Shown: positions 26,657 to 36,370, counted from the first letter of the stretch. The stretch is 64,000 bases of DNA from an uncultured Ruegeria sp. (GCF_947504215.1 NZ_CANNGO010000001.1:682001-746000), one strand, 5' to 3'. The notes: generated by a model not told the origin, from the sequence alone. Numbers and translations: made by a program.

Positions 26657-28546
26657 TCAGGCTGCCCACTCCCATGGCCGGGTGAACGTTCCCAGCACTG
26701 TGCTGACATCGTCTTCGGAGGAGCCGTTCGCGTCAAGCTGTGCGACAAGCCCACGCTTTTTGTCATCGATGACCGAGACAACCCGCGCATCGACGCCCGC
26801 TTTTTCAAGCGCGCCGTTGTAGATACGGGTAATCGCGTTTTTGCGCAGATCAGGTTTGAACACCTTGCCAACGGCGGTTTTTGGCAACTCTGTCAGAATC
26901 GTCATGTGCTTGGGTTGCGCGGCCCGTTCGTGGACGTGGACTGTGCAGTACTCCAGCAACTCTTCTTCAGTCACGCTGGCACCGTCGACGAGTTCTACAA
27001 AGGCACAAGGCACTTCACCTGAATGGGCATCCGGTTGGCCGATGGCGCCCGCAAAGGCGACCGCCTCATGGCCCAGCAATGCCTCTTCAATCTCTGCCGG
27101 GTCAATGTTGTGGCCGCCACGGATGATCAGGTCCTTGGCGCGCCCTGTGATCCACAGATACCCATCCTCGTCAAATCGACCCAGATCGCCCGTGCGCAGA
27201 TACTTGTCGAAATGATAGAGGTTCGCGTTCTTTTCCGCCTCGGTATAAGTGTTGCCCGCGTAGACGCCAGGGTTCGATATACAGATCTCGCCGATCTCGT
27301 CAGCACCACATTCCTTGGGACCATCTGGCCCATCCTGCAGGATTTTGACATCCGTATAGGGGAACGGAATACCGATTGAGCCGATCTTCTTCTCGCCATC
27401 CACCGGGTTACAGGACACAAGGCAGGTGGCCTCGGTCAGGCCATAGCCTTCGACGATCGTGACACCAGTTGCTTCTTCGAAACGTCGGAACAGTTCCACG
27501 GGTAAGGGTGCGGAGCCCGAAAACGCGGTTTTCACGGATGAGATATCCGCATCTACCGGGCGCTGCATTTTGGCCGAAATCGCCGTTGGAACCGTGATGA
27601 TGAACGACACCTTCCAGCGCTCGATCAGCTTCCAGAAATTGTCAAATACGCCGTCGCCGCGATACCCGGCCGGTGTCGGGAAGATGACGTGCGCGCCGGA
27701 TGAGACGGCGGCCATCATGATCACATGCACCGCGAAGACGTGGAACATGGGCAGCGGGCACATGATCACGTCATTTTCGTCAAACAGCAGCGTATTTCCC
27801 AGCCAGCCATTGTAGACCAGCCCGGAATACTTGTGTTGCGCGACTTTGGGCATGCCCGTGGTCCCACCAGTGTGGAAGTAGCAGGCCACACGATCTTCTT
27901 TGCTGTCTTCAAATGTCAGGCTGGTCGGCTGTTTGGCCAACTCCTGATTGAAACTTTTGTAATCCGCATGGGCCAGATGCTCTTTGTCACCCATTTTGGG
28001 ACGCAGGAAGGGCACCAGCCAGGATTTCGGTGGCGTCAGGTAACGGTTCAGGTCGATTTCCAGAATTGTGTTGACCTTGGGCGCGTGGCGGACGGCTTCT
28101 TCAACCTTTTGTGCCACATCTGTCTTCGGGAAGGACTTCAGCGTCACCACAACCTTAGCTTTGGTTTCGCGTAGAATGGAGGCAATCTGTTCAGGTTCCA
28201 GCAATGGGTTGATCGGATTGACGATCCCCGCCACGGCGCCGCCCATCATGGTCACAAGCGTTTCGTTGCAATTGGGCAGAACATACGCCACCACATCCTT
28301 TTCACCCACACCGAGTGACCGGAACAGGTTGGCTGCCTGATTGACTTTGCCCAGCAAGTCGGACCACGTCAGTGTTTCGGCCTTATCATTCGGGCCCGAG
28401 AACAGCTGGAAACTGATCGCCTTGTGGTTTGGAAACTTACCTGCTGTTCGCGACAACAACTGATGGAACGTGACCGGGAGATCGCGATCCTCCCAGGACA
28501 TTTCCTGCTCCATACGTGCTTTGTCTTCTAGACCCTCAAATGCCAT
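26657..28546 (-). CDS. acyl-CoA synthetase (AMP-forming)
   Basis: This 629-aa member of the ANL superfamily activates a carboxylic acid with ATP and CoA. The P-loop-like motif is YFHTGGTTGMPKVAQHKY, the A5 motif is GYGLTEATCLVS, and the hinge region RTGDLGRFDEDGYLWITGRAKDLIIRGGHNIDP contains the adenylation/thioester switch. The C-terminal lysine region is KTAVGKVFKPDLR. The start at 28546 follows GGGGAGGAG, an excellent ribosome site. The chain length of the substrate cannot be deduced. Confidence 0.93.
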   Translation of the reverse strand: MAFEGLEDKARMEQEMSWEDRDLPVTFHQLLSRTAGKFPNHKAISFQLFSGPNDKAETLTWSDLLGKVNQAANLFRSLGVGEKDVVAYVLPNCNETLVTMMGGAVAGIVNPINPLLEPEQIASILRETKAKVVVTLKSFPKTDVAQKVEEAVRHAPKVNTILEIDLNRYLTPPKSWLVPFLRPKMGDKEHLAHADYKSFNQELAKQPTSLTFEDSKEDRVACYFHTGGTTGMPKVAQHKYSGLVYNGWLGNTLLFDENDVIMCPLPMFHVFAVHVIMMAAVSSGAHVIFPTPAGYRGDGVFDNFWKLIERWKVSFIITVPTAISAKMQRPVDADISSVKTAFSGSAPLPVELFRRFEEATGVTIVEGYGLTEATCLVSCNPVDGEKKIGSIGIPFPYTDVKILQDGPDGPKECGADEIGEICISNPGVYAGNTYTEAEKNANLYHFDKYLRTGDLGRFDEDGYLWITGRAKDLIIRGGHNIDPAEIEEALLGHEAVAFAGAIGQPDAHSGEVPCAFVELVDGASVTEEELLEYCTVHVHERAAQPKHMTILTELPKTAVGKVFKPDLRKNAITRIYNGALEKAGVDARVVSVIDDKKRGLVAQLDANGSSEDDVSTVLGTFTRPWEWAA

Positions 28547-28705
28547 GTGGCTCCTCCCCATTTTTTCTCCCATGCGCGGCACAGGGTTTTTGATCTATCC
28601 TAGGATGGGACCATATCCTTGTCGGCGCAAGCAAGGGCTTAGCGTCGGATTTCTGGAAAATGTAGAATGACGCTGCGGCGGATCGCCATTTGTCGGTACG
28701 TCACT

Positions 28706-30526
28706 TCATTCTGCGGCGACGCCATCCGTGAATTGAAGACGGGCCAACCGGGCATACAGCCCGTCCTGTGCTACAAGATCTTCATGGGTGCCTTGTGCCA
28801 CGATCTGCCCGGCCTCTAGCACCACGATCCGGTCGGCCTTTTTGACCGTCGCCAAGCGGTGCGCAACGATCAGGGTCGTACGCCCGGCGCGCATTTGATC
28901 CACGGCGCCCTGAACGGCACGCTCGCTTTCAGCATCGAGGGCCGACGTCGCCTCATCCAGCAACAGGACCGGCGCATCGCGCAGAATGGCACGGGCGATC
29001 GCAATTCGTTGTTTCTGGCCACCGGACAGCATCACGCCACGTTCTCCGACAAAACTGTCATAACCTTCTGGCAATGCCGCAATGAAGTCATGTGCCGCAG
29101 CCGCGCGCGCGGCCGTCTCAACTTCGGCATCCGTAGCATCCAGTCGGCCAAAGCGGATGTTTTCGCGGGCCGAAGCAGCAAAGATCACCGGGTCCTGCGG
29201 AACCAACGCCATTTGAGCGCGAAAATCTGCGCGATCCAGGTCTCGCAGGTCTTGGCCATCCAATGTGACGCGACCAGAGTTCGGGTCATAGAACCGCTGG
29301 ATCATCTGGATCACGGTTGTCTTGCCTGCCCCCGACGGACCTACAAAAGCAACAGTTTCGCCCGGGTTCACTTGAAGCGATAGATGGTCCAGCGCGATTA
29401 CATCAGGGCGTGCGGGATAGCGGAAGGTAACATCTTCAAACCCGATTTCACCGCGCACGGGTTGCGATAGCGACCCGGCTTGCATCGGATCGGACACCGT
29501 ATCCTCGGCATTCAGCAATTCAATCAGGCGTTCGGTAGCGCCGGCAGCGCGCTGAAGCTCGCTCCATATCTCGGACAAGGCAGCTACGGAGCCTGCCATG
29601 ATGATCGAGTAGATCACGAACTGGATCAGCACGCCCTCGGTCATGACACCGTTGCGGACGTCATTCGCCCCCATCCACAGCACGCCGACGATACCGGAAA
29701 AGACCAGGAAGATCACGATGACTGTCAGTACGGCTCGAGTCCTGATGCGCCGTAGTGACACCACATAAGACGTCTCGGTCATATCACCGAATTGTTTGCG
29801 ACTGGCTTGTTCGTGGGTGAACGCCTGCACCGTCTGGACAGCCCCCAGCGCTTCGCCCGCATTGCCCGAAGACGCCGCGATCCAGTCCTGGTTTTCGCGG
29901 CTGATGACTCGCAAACGACGGCCCAGAACCAGTATTGGAACGACAACGATTGGGATCAACAACAGGACAAGACCAGTCAACTTGGCAGAGGTCAGCAGCA
30001 TCAATACCAGCCCGCCGATGAACATCAGCATATTCCGCAACGCGATCGAGACAGAGGACCCCAGAACCGATTGAATCAATGTCGTGTCCGTCGTGATCCG
30101 GCTAAGCACTTCGCCGGTCATAATGCGCTCGTAGAATTCCGGGCTCATACCGATCACACGGTCGAATACGGCCTTGCGAATATCCGCCACCACTCGCTCA
30201 CCTAGCCGGGTGACCAGCGTATACCGAATCCCGGTGCCAACCGCGAGGATGGCGGCAATCCCCAGCGCAGCCAGAAAGTACCAATCCAGCAGCTCGCCAT
30301 CCTGAATGCGGAAGTTGTCCACCACGCGACGGACAGCCAGCGGCAGGGTTAGTGTCATGCCCGCCGTCAGTATCAAAGCCAGCGTGGCACCGATCATCAA
30401 CCATTTGTAAGGCAGCATGAAGGGCCAGAGAGACGCCAGCATGCTCAGCTTTTTCGATCCGGGCCGTTCCTCGCTGGCGCCGGGGGCCGGCGCGTTTGCT
30501 GGGTTGGCGGTGGTCTTTCGTGCCAT
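28706..30526 (-). CDS. ABC exporter, MsbA-like half-transporter
   Basis: This 606-aa protein has an N-terminal six-span membrane domain (about 30-320) containing the ABC_membrane pattern (FYERIMTGEVLSRITTDTTLIQ). The C-terminal ATPase has Walker A VGPSGAGKTT, signature MLSGGQKQRIAIARAIL, Walker B VLLLDEATSALD and an H-loop in LIVAHRLATV. It probably works as a homodimer exporting a lipid or amphiphilic compound. The gene stands alone. The N-terminal extension is Ala/Pro-rich (KTTANPANAPAPGASEE). Confidence 0.92.
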   Translation of the reverse strand: MARKTTANPANAPAPGASEERPGSKKLSMLASLWPFMLPYKWLMIGATLALILTAGMTLTLPLAVRRVVDNFRIQDGELLDWYFLAALGIAAILAVGTGIRYTLVTRLGERVVADIRKAVFDRVIGMSPEFYERIMTGEVLSRITTDTTLIQSVLGSSVSIALRNMLMFIGGLVLMLLTSAKLTGLVLLLIPIVVVPILVLGRRLRVISRENQDWIAASSGNAGEALGAVQTVQAFTHEQASRKQFGDMTETSYVVSLRRIRTRAVLTVIVIFLVFSGIVGVLWMGANDVRNGVMTEGVLIQFVIYSIIMAGSVAALSEIWSELQRAAGATERLIELLNAEDTVSDPMQAGSLSQPVRGEIGFEDVTFRYPARPDVIALDHLSLQVNPGETVAFVGPSGAGKTTVIQMIQRFYDPNSGRVTLDGQDLRDLDRADFRAQMALVPQDPVIFAASARENIRFGRLDATDAEVETAARAAAAHDFIAALPEGYDSFVGERGVMLSGGQKQRIAIARAILRDAPVLLLDEATSALDAESERAVQGAVDQMRAGRTTLIVAHRLATVKKADRIVVLEAGQIVAQGTHEDLVAQDGLYARLARLQFTDGVAAE

Positions 30527-30654
30527 ATCGGGCCCTTACGCTCCAAACGGTCCTGAGTGGAAGCTTCTTGACCCTAGCAGCACCTGTGGTCAAGCAGCAC
30601 AACACTTTTGGCGGCTTGCACGGGCCATTTGACGCAGAGATTGGGGAGATATTC

Positions 30655-30701
30655 TGGAGCGGGTAGACGGAATCGAACCGACATAATCCGCTTGGAAGGC
30701 A
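30655..30701 (-). pseudogene. tRNA-Gly(UCC) 3' half, island boundary
   Basis: On the minus strand the block begins TGCCTTCCAAGC and runs through a TTCGATT T-loop to a complete acceptor strand TACCCGCTCCA, with CCA encoded. There is no 5' half upstream: it is replaced by an AT-rich inverted repeat. It contains the anticodon loop CTTCCAA (UCC). The T-stem has one mismatch, consistent with decay. Its acceptor strand fits the 5' half at 38339-38377 (GCAGGTA versus TACCCGC, one mismatch) better than the intact tRNA at 30792-30865. Confidence 0.8.
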
Positions 30702-30791
30702 AGCGCGTTTGTTTTTATTTGTTAAATAAAAACAAGTACTTGGGAGGCATGATAGTTGTCATTTTCAGATCTTGTGTCGGAAAATAAAACT

Positions 30792-30865
30792 TGGAGCGGG
30801 CGGCGGGAATCGAACCCGCGTCATTAGCTTGGAAGGCTAAGGTCTTACCACTACACAACGCCCGC
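30792..30865 (-). tRNA. tRNA-Gly (anticodon UCC)
   Basis: The minus strand gives a 74-nt cloverleaf including an encoded CCA. The acceptor GCGGGCG pairs with CGCCCGC, the anticodon stem TTAGC/GCTAA encloses the loop CTTCCAA (anticodon UCC), and the T-arm GCGGG-TTCGATT-CCCGC is perfect. The gene appears functional. It lies inside the interval bounded by two halves of a different tRNA-Gly. Confidence 0.95.
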
Positions 30866-31616
30866 TCAACAGTGACATCACCTATTTCATGTGAATTTTG
30901 ACGTCAAGAGCGCGTTTCAGCTCAAAGCAACATTGTTGGCTCGTTTTAGCCTTCGGCCCTTAGCTGCCGTCTAAATCTGCAAAATGCTGCATCTGATCCA
31001 AAGTCCGCCTCCTGTGCATTGCCACCGTCGCTCAGGTCCAGTCCTGCACTCGCAGCGAATGGCGGACTTGTGGTCACTTTTGACCAGTTTAGGTGCCATT
31101 CCGTGAAGGTCGGAATCCCTAGCAGACATTGCACCGCTCCTTACTGAGAACTTTTCTGATTGGCCTCAATGCCTGACGGCGGACACCCGGAAGCCGCCCA
31201 CTCCTTCGACGCACCGAACTTGCCGATGCAGACGCGGACCTTCCCAAAATTGAGGGACAGTGGTTTTCCACCAATCGGCACGCACGAAGCGGCCCGAAAA
31301 GACGCGATTCTGCGCGTGTCTGACTTTCTCGACGAGCATTTGGCTCAATAATCGAACAAGTTTTTGTCAACAGATGGACGCCTCCATTTCTGACATGCTG
31401 GAACAAAGCTGCCTTTTCGTGGGACCAATTGCGGCTCAAACTGAGATAGTTGCTGCGACGGCACCTGATCAACACTTGGTTCAACGCGTAGATGGACGAA
31501 CGGAAGTTCCAATTGTGAAAACGTGCTAGCAGAACTGGTGTGTCTTGAAGTGGATTTTCGCAAAAGAATTAAGCTCGGCAAATCAATGCATGCGCGCACC
31601 CGAATAGGAAAATCCG
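30866..31616. other. 751 nt without a recognisable intact gene
   Basis: Open frames here are short and shifted. A possible remnant ends at 31351 on the plus strand: from about 31230 it reads KLRDSGFPPIGTHEAARKD and ends DEHLAQ, which looks protein-like, but no start or family can be named. The stretch near 31050-31080 contains CTCGCAGCGAATGGCGGACTT, which resembles short GC-rich segments near 62080 and 63530. I take this as decayed island DNA. Confidence 0.4.
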
Positions 31617-32543
31617 ATGAATGACGATACTCTCAAACCCAGCTAGGGCTTCGATTACTATGCTCCGGAAACGGTTTTCTTCAACAGTTTCGACATCTTC
31701 GCTGATCAGTGGAATGAACTGATATCCGGCAACTCTGATATGGGTTGGATGGACCACCTGCTGAAGGAATTTGGCAAATTCGAACGCGCACTCTTTGTAA
31801 GTTGTGGAGACGGATGGGTCGAAAGGGATTGTTTTCAAGCCGGTTTGATTGGACATGCAATTGGCTTTGATATCTTGCCAGAACTGCTGGAAACCGCCCG
31901 GACTGAGGCCGCAAAGATCAGGATGCCATCAACGTACTCAGTCGAGGATGGGAACAAGATTAACCTGCCTAAGGGTGGCTACAATCTAGTCGTCAACAAC
32001 GGAGCCTGTCACCACGGAGCCTGTCACCACATTGCGTTTTTGGGTCGGCTGCTTCGAGAGGTAAACGGCGCGCTGGCACCGGACGGGCTTTATGTCATTA
32101 TCGATTATACAGCCCCGCACTGGAACCAGTATTCGTGGGCTGCCTGGGAGCAGATTATCAAGGCAAATGTAGAGCTTACTCGTACCGCGCCTGAGACGAA
32201 CCTTTTCACCTTTGCAATCTGCCGACCGAAAGGGACCTCGGAAATGCCTTCTCAGGAGCAGCTTGACGCGTGGACAGAAGAGTAAATAGCGCGTGAAGCC
32301 CATGCTGAGAAAAACAATGGGCGCTATTATCCGGCCAATGCCTTAGAGCTACTTTACCACCAACATGCACTGGAAACGACTTCGCTTTCTCATCAGATTT
32401 CGGCGAGGGTCCTGGAGCGGGATGCCGCCCTACAAGAGGTGATAGATTCGAAACCGCGCGCCAAGGCCTATCCAGTATTGCGAGAACAGGCCTACAAGAT
32501 TTGCGACTTAAGCAGGCGTCTCCGGGGCAAGGAAAAAAACTAA
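31617..32543 (+). pseudogene. SAM-dependent methyltransferase with two in-frame stops
   Basis: One frame runs from ATG 31617 to TAA 32541-32543 (309 codons) and is interrupted by TAG at codon 10 (31644-31646) and TAA at 32283-32285. Before, between and after these stops the translation looks coding. The middle part has methyltransferase motif I-like FVSCGDGWVERDCFQ, motif II IGFDI, and post-motif ALAPDGLYVIIDYTAP. After the second stop it continues REAHAEKNNGRYYPANALEL. A perfect 15-bp tandem duplication (32001-32015 and 32016-32030) adds five residues, GACHH. The fragment from ATG 31740 to 32285 (181 aa) could still be made, but lacks both ends. Confidence 0.75.
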
Positions 32544-32715
32544 GCTTGGTTTCGAAGTATCCGCATGTGCTGCCTGAACAATCCGGCAGGACCGTAAGGC
32601 ATACACACGCATACGCGGATCCCTCAATAGGTGGTGAATTAGTCTCGATGTGAACTGACACCGCCCCTTCTGAGCAAGCTGAATTGGGGGCGGCACATCT
32701 CTTGAAGGAAATGTC

Positions 32716-32898
32716 GGTTGGCTGCATCACTACAGTCACCAGCGCACGCAGCTAGGCGAGATGAGTTGCGTTAAAACACCCATCGAAACTATGATCAACG
32801 ACGAAGAAATCTGGCAGGAAAAGTTTCTGAATCAGACTTGACCTTACAGACACCGCCAGAAAAACGAACAACTGTCAGATCACATCTGAACCACTACA
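32716..32898 (+). mobile_element. IS481-like transposase tail with terminal repeat
   Basis: From 32716 the frame reads GWLHHYSHQRTQLGEMSCVK, then TPIETMINDEEIWQEKFLNQ, stopping at 32841. This is the end of an IS481-type DDE transposase (YNxxRTHQGKxxxxxTPxET...). About 30 bp later, 32873-32898 (TGTCAGATCACATCTG...CTACA) starts TGT and ends ACA, like a terminal inverted repeat. The rest of the element is absent, so this is a dead remnant. Confidence 0.55.
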
Positions 32899-33201
32899 GC
32901 TAATAGCTCGACAGACACTTCAACTGGCTAACCGTACCTGCACCTCCGACCGCTGCCCCAACACCCTGCGCTACACATCCTTTACCACTTACTCCGGCAC
33001 GTCCAAAGCGGTCACCCCCCTTCTGGCGTATTCGTATGCAGCATCGACGGTACCATCCGCCCCAACCAGCGCCACCCGATGCTGCGACACGGCCCGTCGA
33101 ACCCGCCGTTCGCCGCGCGCGCAGAATCAGAGGCTGGCCGAACTCACAATTGCGGACTTTCCCGCCATTCGCCCAATGGCGACTTTGACTGTTGCGGCGA
33201 G
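32842..33201. other. 360 nt with no intact gene
   Basis: This stretch begins with the IS end and continues with GC-rich sequence. On the minus strand near 33100-33025 a short frame reads VSQHRVALVGADGTVDAAYE before a stop, possibly the end of a decayed gene. Nothing further can be assigned. Confidence 0.35.
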
Positions 33202-33705
33202 CTATAGCTCGACCAGCCGTTCTTCAACAGGGCTGGACTGCACTACCGAGGAGTTGGTTGCGCCGAACGGCACAATGCGATCGATCATGGATTCCATCTC
33301 TGCCACATCGCGGACATGCGCTCGCGCGACGAAGCAGTCTTCGCCGGAAACGCGGTCGCAGGCGATAATCTGGGGCGTGTCTTGAATGGCTTCGATCATA
33401 TTGCTCATTTCGCCTGGCAAAGGCCGCGCGCGGATCAGGATCGTCAGGCCGTAGCCAAGGCGGGCCGGGTCGATCCGTGCGCCATAGCCGGTGATGATGC
33501 CCACGTCCTCAAGCCGCCGTACACGATCTGCGACACTCGGCGCTGAAAGGCCCACGCGGCGGGACAGTTCTGCGCGTGGAATGCGCGCGTCTGCGCACAG
33601 TTCCCGCAGAAGCGCAGCATCGATGGCGTCAAGACCGGCTTCTTCGGATCGAAGGTTTTTGGCCTGTACTACCTTCTTTCTTGCATTTAACTTCGTGGCT
33701 GCCAT
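33202..33705 (-). CDS. Lrp/AsnC family transcriptional regulator
   Basis: This 167-aa protein has an N-terminal winged helix (LDAIDAALLRELCADARIPRAELSRRVGLSAPSVADRVRRLED, about 23-70) followed by an RAM/AsnC effector domain (YGLTILIRARPLPGEM, VSGEDCFVARAHVRDVAEMESMIDRI). These proteins bind an amino acid. The ATG at 33705 is the natural start. It is divergent from the EamA gene with 47 bp between the starts and is therefore the likely regulator of that exporter and of itself. Confidence 0.92.
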   Translation of the reverse strand: MAATKLNARKKVVQAKNLRSEEAGLDAIDAALLRELCADARIPRAELSRRVGLSAPSVADRVRRLEDVGIITGYGARIDPARLGYGLTILIRARPLPGEMSNMIEAIQDTPQIIACDRVSGEDCFVARAHVRDVAEMESMIDRIVPFGATNSSVVQSSPVEERLVEL

Positions 33706-33752
33706 ATCTGATCTCCATATCATGTCCTGCAAACACTTTGCATTGTAGTTGT

Positions 33753-34715
33753 ATGACAAATCAAGCCGCCACAAACCCCGCCTCCGTCAGCGCCCCCGAA
33801 ACCATGTCACGCATATCCGAGGCCGTTCCCCCTCATGCATGGTTCGGCGTCTCTGCAGTTTTCCACTACCTCGCACCGGCCTTTGCCGTCCTGCTGTTCC
33901 CGGTCGTGGGCGTCTTAGGCGTAGCATGGTTCCGGATCGCTTCTGCCGCTCTGGTGTTCGCGCCAATTACAAAACCTTGGCAGACATTTAAGAAGTCCAG
34001 CAATAAGGAACGTCTGCTTCTGCTCGCGCTTGGTGCCTGCCTCGCGATTATGAACAGCTCTTTTTACCTCGCACTTGATCGACTTCCGATTGCCTTGGTC
34101 GCAGCTATCGAGTTCGTTGGCACCATCGGAATCGCGCTGTGGGGTTTGCGCACAGGGAGGAATTATCTGGCCTTTGTTGTCGCTATCGTTGGCGTCGCGC
34201 TTCTGATCGACGTGCCATCTATTCTCGCTGCTGATGGCGATGCCTTCACTTCGGACCTGCTCGGCTTGTTCTGGGCGGTGCTGAATGGCTCTCTATTCGT
34301 CCTTTACATCGTCCTTGGACACAAGATTTCCGAGGGCGGTGCGTCCGGCGGCGTTGAGCGTCTTGGTGCGGCAATGACAGCGGCATTCATATTCGTCACG
34401 CCAATCGGGTTCATGCAGGCGTTAGAAGCCTTCGGCGCGCCTTTGCTAGTGCTGGCAGGGATCGCAGTGGGTATCTGTTCTTCGGTGATCCCCTACGTTT
34501 GCGACCAACTTGCCATGTCACGCCTGCCTCGTGCCAGCTTCGCTTTCCTTCTGGCCTTATTGCCCGCAACCGCAACGATCATCGGCGTTATTGTCCTGCG
34601 CCAGATACCAAGCGCCATAGACGTGCTAGGCGTTGTGTTGGTGATGATCGGTGTGGCTGTCCACAAGCCCGCTCCGATGCCAGTTCCGGCTGCTCCGCAA
34701 GAGGAAACCGCCTGA
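33753..34715 (+). CDS. EamA-family exporter (RhtA-like)
   Basis: This 320-aa protein has ten hydrophobic segments in two EamA repeats. Features include HYLAPAFAVLLFPVVGVLGVAWFRI in the first repeat, YLALDRLPIALVAAIEFVGTIGIALWG, and SRLPRASFAFLLALLPATATIIGVIVL in the second, which recall threonine/homoserine exporter RhtA. With the divergent Lrp gene it probably exports an amino acid (inference). The tail is Pro/Ala-rich. Confidence 0.88.
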   Translation: MTNQAATNPASVSAPETMSRISEAVPPHAWFGVSAVFHYLAPAFAVLLFPVVGVLGVAWFRIASAALVFAPITKPWQTFKKSSNKERLLLLALGACLAIMNSSFYLALDRLPIALVAAIEFVGTIGIALWGLRTGRNYLAFVVAIVGVALLIDVPSILAADGDAFTSDLLGLFWAVLNGSLFVLYIVLGHKISEGGASGGVERLGAAMTAAFIFVTPIGFMQALEAFGAPLLVLAGIAVGICSSVIPYVCDQLAMSRLPRASFAFLLALLPATATIIGVIVLRQIPSAIDVLGVVLVMIGVAVHKPAPMPVPAAPQEETA

Positions 34716-34761
34716 CCAAAAACCGGAAAATCAATCCCCTGAAACTTCTAGGAGAAAGCCC

Positions 34762-34884
34762 ATGTATTCGCTTCTATTATGGTTCCTGAGCCTGTCTTGC
34801 GCCTTCGGCCGGGTCGATAGCGGCACCCTTCATACGGCACCAAAAGCCCACAAGGTCATCACGCGCGAAGGCTTTGGGCATTGA
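34762..34884 (+). CDS. possible 40-aa peptide between two exporters
   Basis: An ATG at 34762 follows a good AGGAGAAAG site. The product begins MYSLLLWFLSLSCAFGR, a short hydrophobic segment, then 23 polar residues. No family is recognised and there is no further support, so it could be a chance frame. Confidence 0.3.
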   Translation: MYSLLLWFLSLSCAFGRVDSGTLHTAPKAHKVITREGFGH

Positions 34885-34918
34885 TGATCTCCGTACAATC
34901 TCAGCGCGGGCCGTCCAA

Positions 34919-35803
34919 ATGAACGAGTCCAGTTCGAACGGCCGGTCTGCCGGTATTGTTCTAGGCGTGGTTGGAATGCTGGGTTTTAGCGGCACTTTGG
35001 TGACAACCCGCATTGCCGTCACCGATTTCACGCCTCTAGAAATCACCTGCGCCCGCATCGTCATTGCGGGCGGTCTGGGCGCAGGCTTACTGCTTCTAAC
35101 AGACCAACGCGCACCACCCGAACGCAGGCTTCTCCTGCCGATCCTAGTGATGGGTTTGGGACTGGCGGTCGGCTATCCGTTTTTCCTAGCAATGGCGCTT
35201 GAGACCGTCCCTGCGGTCCACGGCGCTGTCGTGACCGGCCTTGCTCCGGCGGCGACAGCAATCATTGCCGTGCTGCGCACGGGCGAAAGGCCGCCCCTGC
35301 CGTTCTGGGTTGCCTGTCTAACCGGCTTCTATGCGATTCTCTACTTCGCATATGACGCCGGTGGAGGGCATCTGAGCTTGGCCGATGGCTGGCTGTTTCT
35401 CGGAATGCTCAGCCTGGGCATCGCTTACGTTGAAGGCGGCCGAGTCTCCCGTGAATTGTGCGGGTCCGTGACTCTAAGCTGGGCCATGCTGTTTCTGACA
35501 CCCTTTGCAACAGTTCCGTTGCTGATTGGCCTTGATGCTTTTGACGTTTTCGCCGTGTCCGTCGCGAGTTGGGTGTCGCTTGCCTATCTTGGGATCATCA
35601 GCATGTTTCTGGCGTCCGTGTTCTGGTATCGCGGCCTGGCCCTCGGGGGCATCGCCCGCATCGGCCAGATCAACCTTCTCTTGCCGCTGGTCGCCCTGGG
35701 ATGGTCAGCACTCTTTCTCGGAGAACAGATCACGACTACAGCCATCGTCTGTGCGATCATCGTCCATGCCTCTATGATCGTTTGCCTGAAAAGCCGAATC
35801 TGA
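34919..35803 (+). CDS. EamA-family transporter
   Basis: This 294-aa protein has ten predicted spans. The DMT/EamA pattern is visible: GFSGTLVTTRIAVTDFTPLEITCARIVIA, MALETVPAVHGAVVTGLAPAATAIIAVL and the second repeat YLGIISMFLASVFWYRGLALGGIARIGQINLLLPL. The start at 34919 is chosen because the protein then begins with a short polar lead before the first span; no strong ribosome site is visible. It is the second such exporter on the island and differs clearly from the first. The substrate is unknown. Confidence 0.88.
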   Translation: MNESSSNGRSAGIVLGVVGMLGFSGTLVTTRIAVTDFTPLEITCARIVIAGGLGAGLLLLTDQRAPPERRLLLPILVMGLGLAVGYPFFLAMALETVPAVHGAVVTGLAPAATAIIAVLRTGERPPLPFWVACLTGFYAILYFAYDAGGGHLSLADGWLFLGMLSLGIAYVEGGRVSRELCGSVTLSWAMLFLTPFATVPLLIGLDAFDVFAVSVASWVSLAYLGIISMFLASVFWYRGLALGGIARIGQINLLLPLVALGWSALFLGEQITTTAIVCAIIVHASMIVCLKSRI

Positions 35804-36016
35804 CATTCGTCACCATGCAGCATTTGGTAGGTGTGGGCTCAAAGCCTACTTTCTCTGCGGGTCTCATCGATTGGTGATAAGAGCCCATAAAGACGCTTGC
35901 CGCACTTTGCTACAAGGTGCGCTAAACTAGGTGAGAACCAGTGCTGCACAGGTCCTGTAGAATTGAGTATTGAACGCCTTTTGTCGTTTTGGGCTAGAAC
36001 GGCACCTGAATCACCT

Positions 36017-36370
36017 ATGCAACGTGTGGGCGCATTTTTGATGGCGCTGAATGCAATCTTTTGCACGATCATAATCATAGGGGTGATTTTCAGTGCCGCC
36101 GTGAGCACTTGGGCATTCAAGGGCTTGTTAGGCGGCGTAGTTGGATTGGGCGTTATTTTATTGTTGCTTCCCGTGGGAATAGCACACGGATTGGCCGCGT
36201 GTTTTCCAAGACTATTGGAGCCTTGGAAGCGTGAACCGAATGGACGCTTAGAAGAGATCAAAATCCACTTCACCGACAAAACACGGGATATGTATCATGT
36301 TGTTGGTTGGATCGTTTCGATAGGTGCAGTCTTGGCGACCATTTATCTCATAGCGCTTCGAGCGCATTGA
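36017..36370 (+). CDS. hypothetical membrane protein
   Basis: From ATG 36017 the product is 117 aa with two or three hydrophobic segments: FLMALNAIFCTIIIIGVIFSAAVS, LLGGVVGLGVILLLLPVGIA, and the C-terminal VVGWIVSIGAVLATIYLIAL. A polar loop (PRLLEPWKREPNGRLEEIK) lies between. The frame is open to 35897, and a TTG near 35964 would add about 17 residues; no clear ribosome site decides this. I do not recognise the family. Confidence 0.55.
   Translation: MQRVGAFLMALNAIFCTIIIIGVIFSAAVSTWAFKGLLGGVVGLGVILLLLPVGIAHGLAACFPRLLEPWKREPNGRLEEIKIHFTDKTRDMYHVVGWIVSIGAVLATIYLIALRAH

Noticed and set aside
30990..31090. Possible dispersed repeat shared with 62040-62125 and 63490-63600
   Set aside because: The three stretches share short words (GCAGCGAA, GCTGC) but I cannot align them over more than about 15 bp by eye, so a common origin is not supported.
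31119..31484. Minus-strand frame of 121 codons in the island
   Set aside because: No ribosome site, no recognisable domain, and it crosses a stretch that looks decayed; not reported as a gene.
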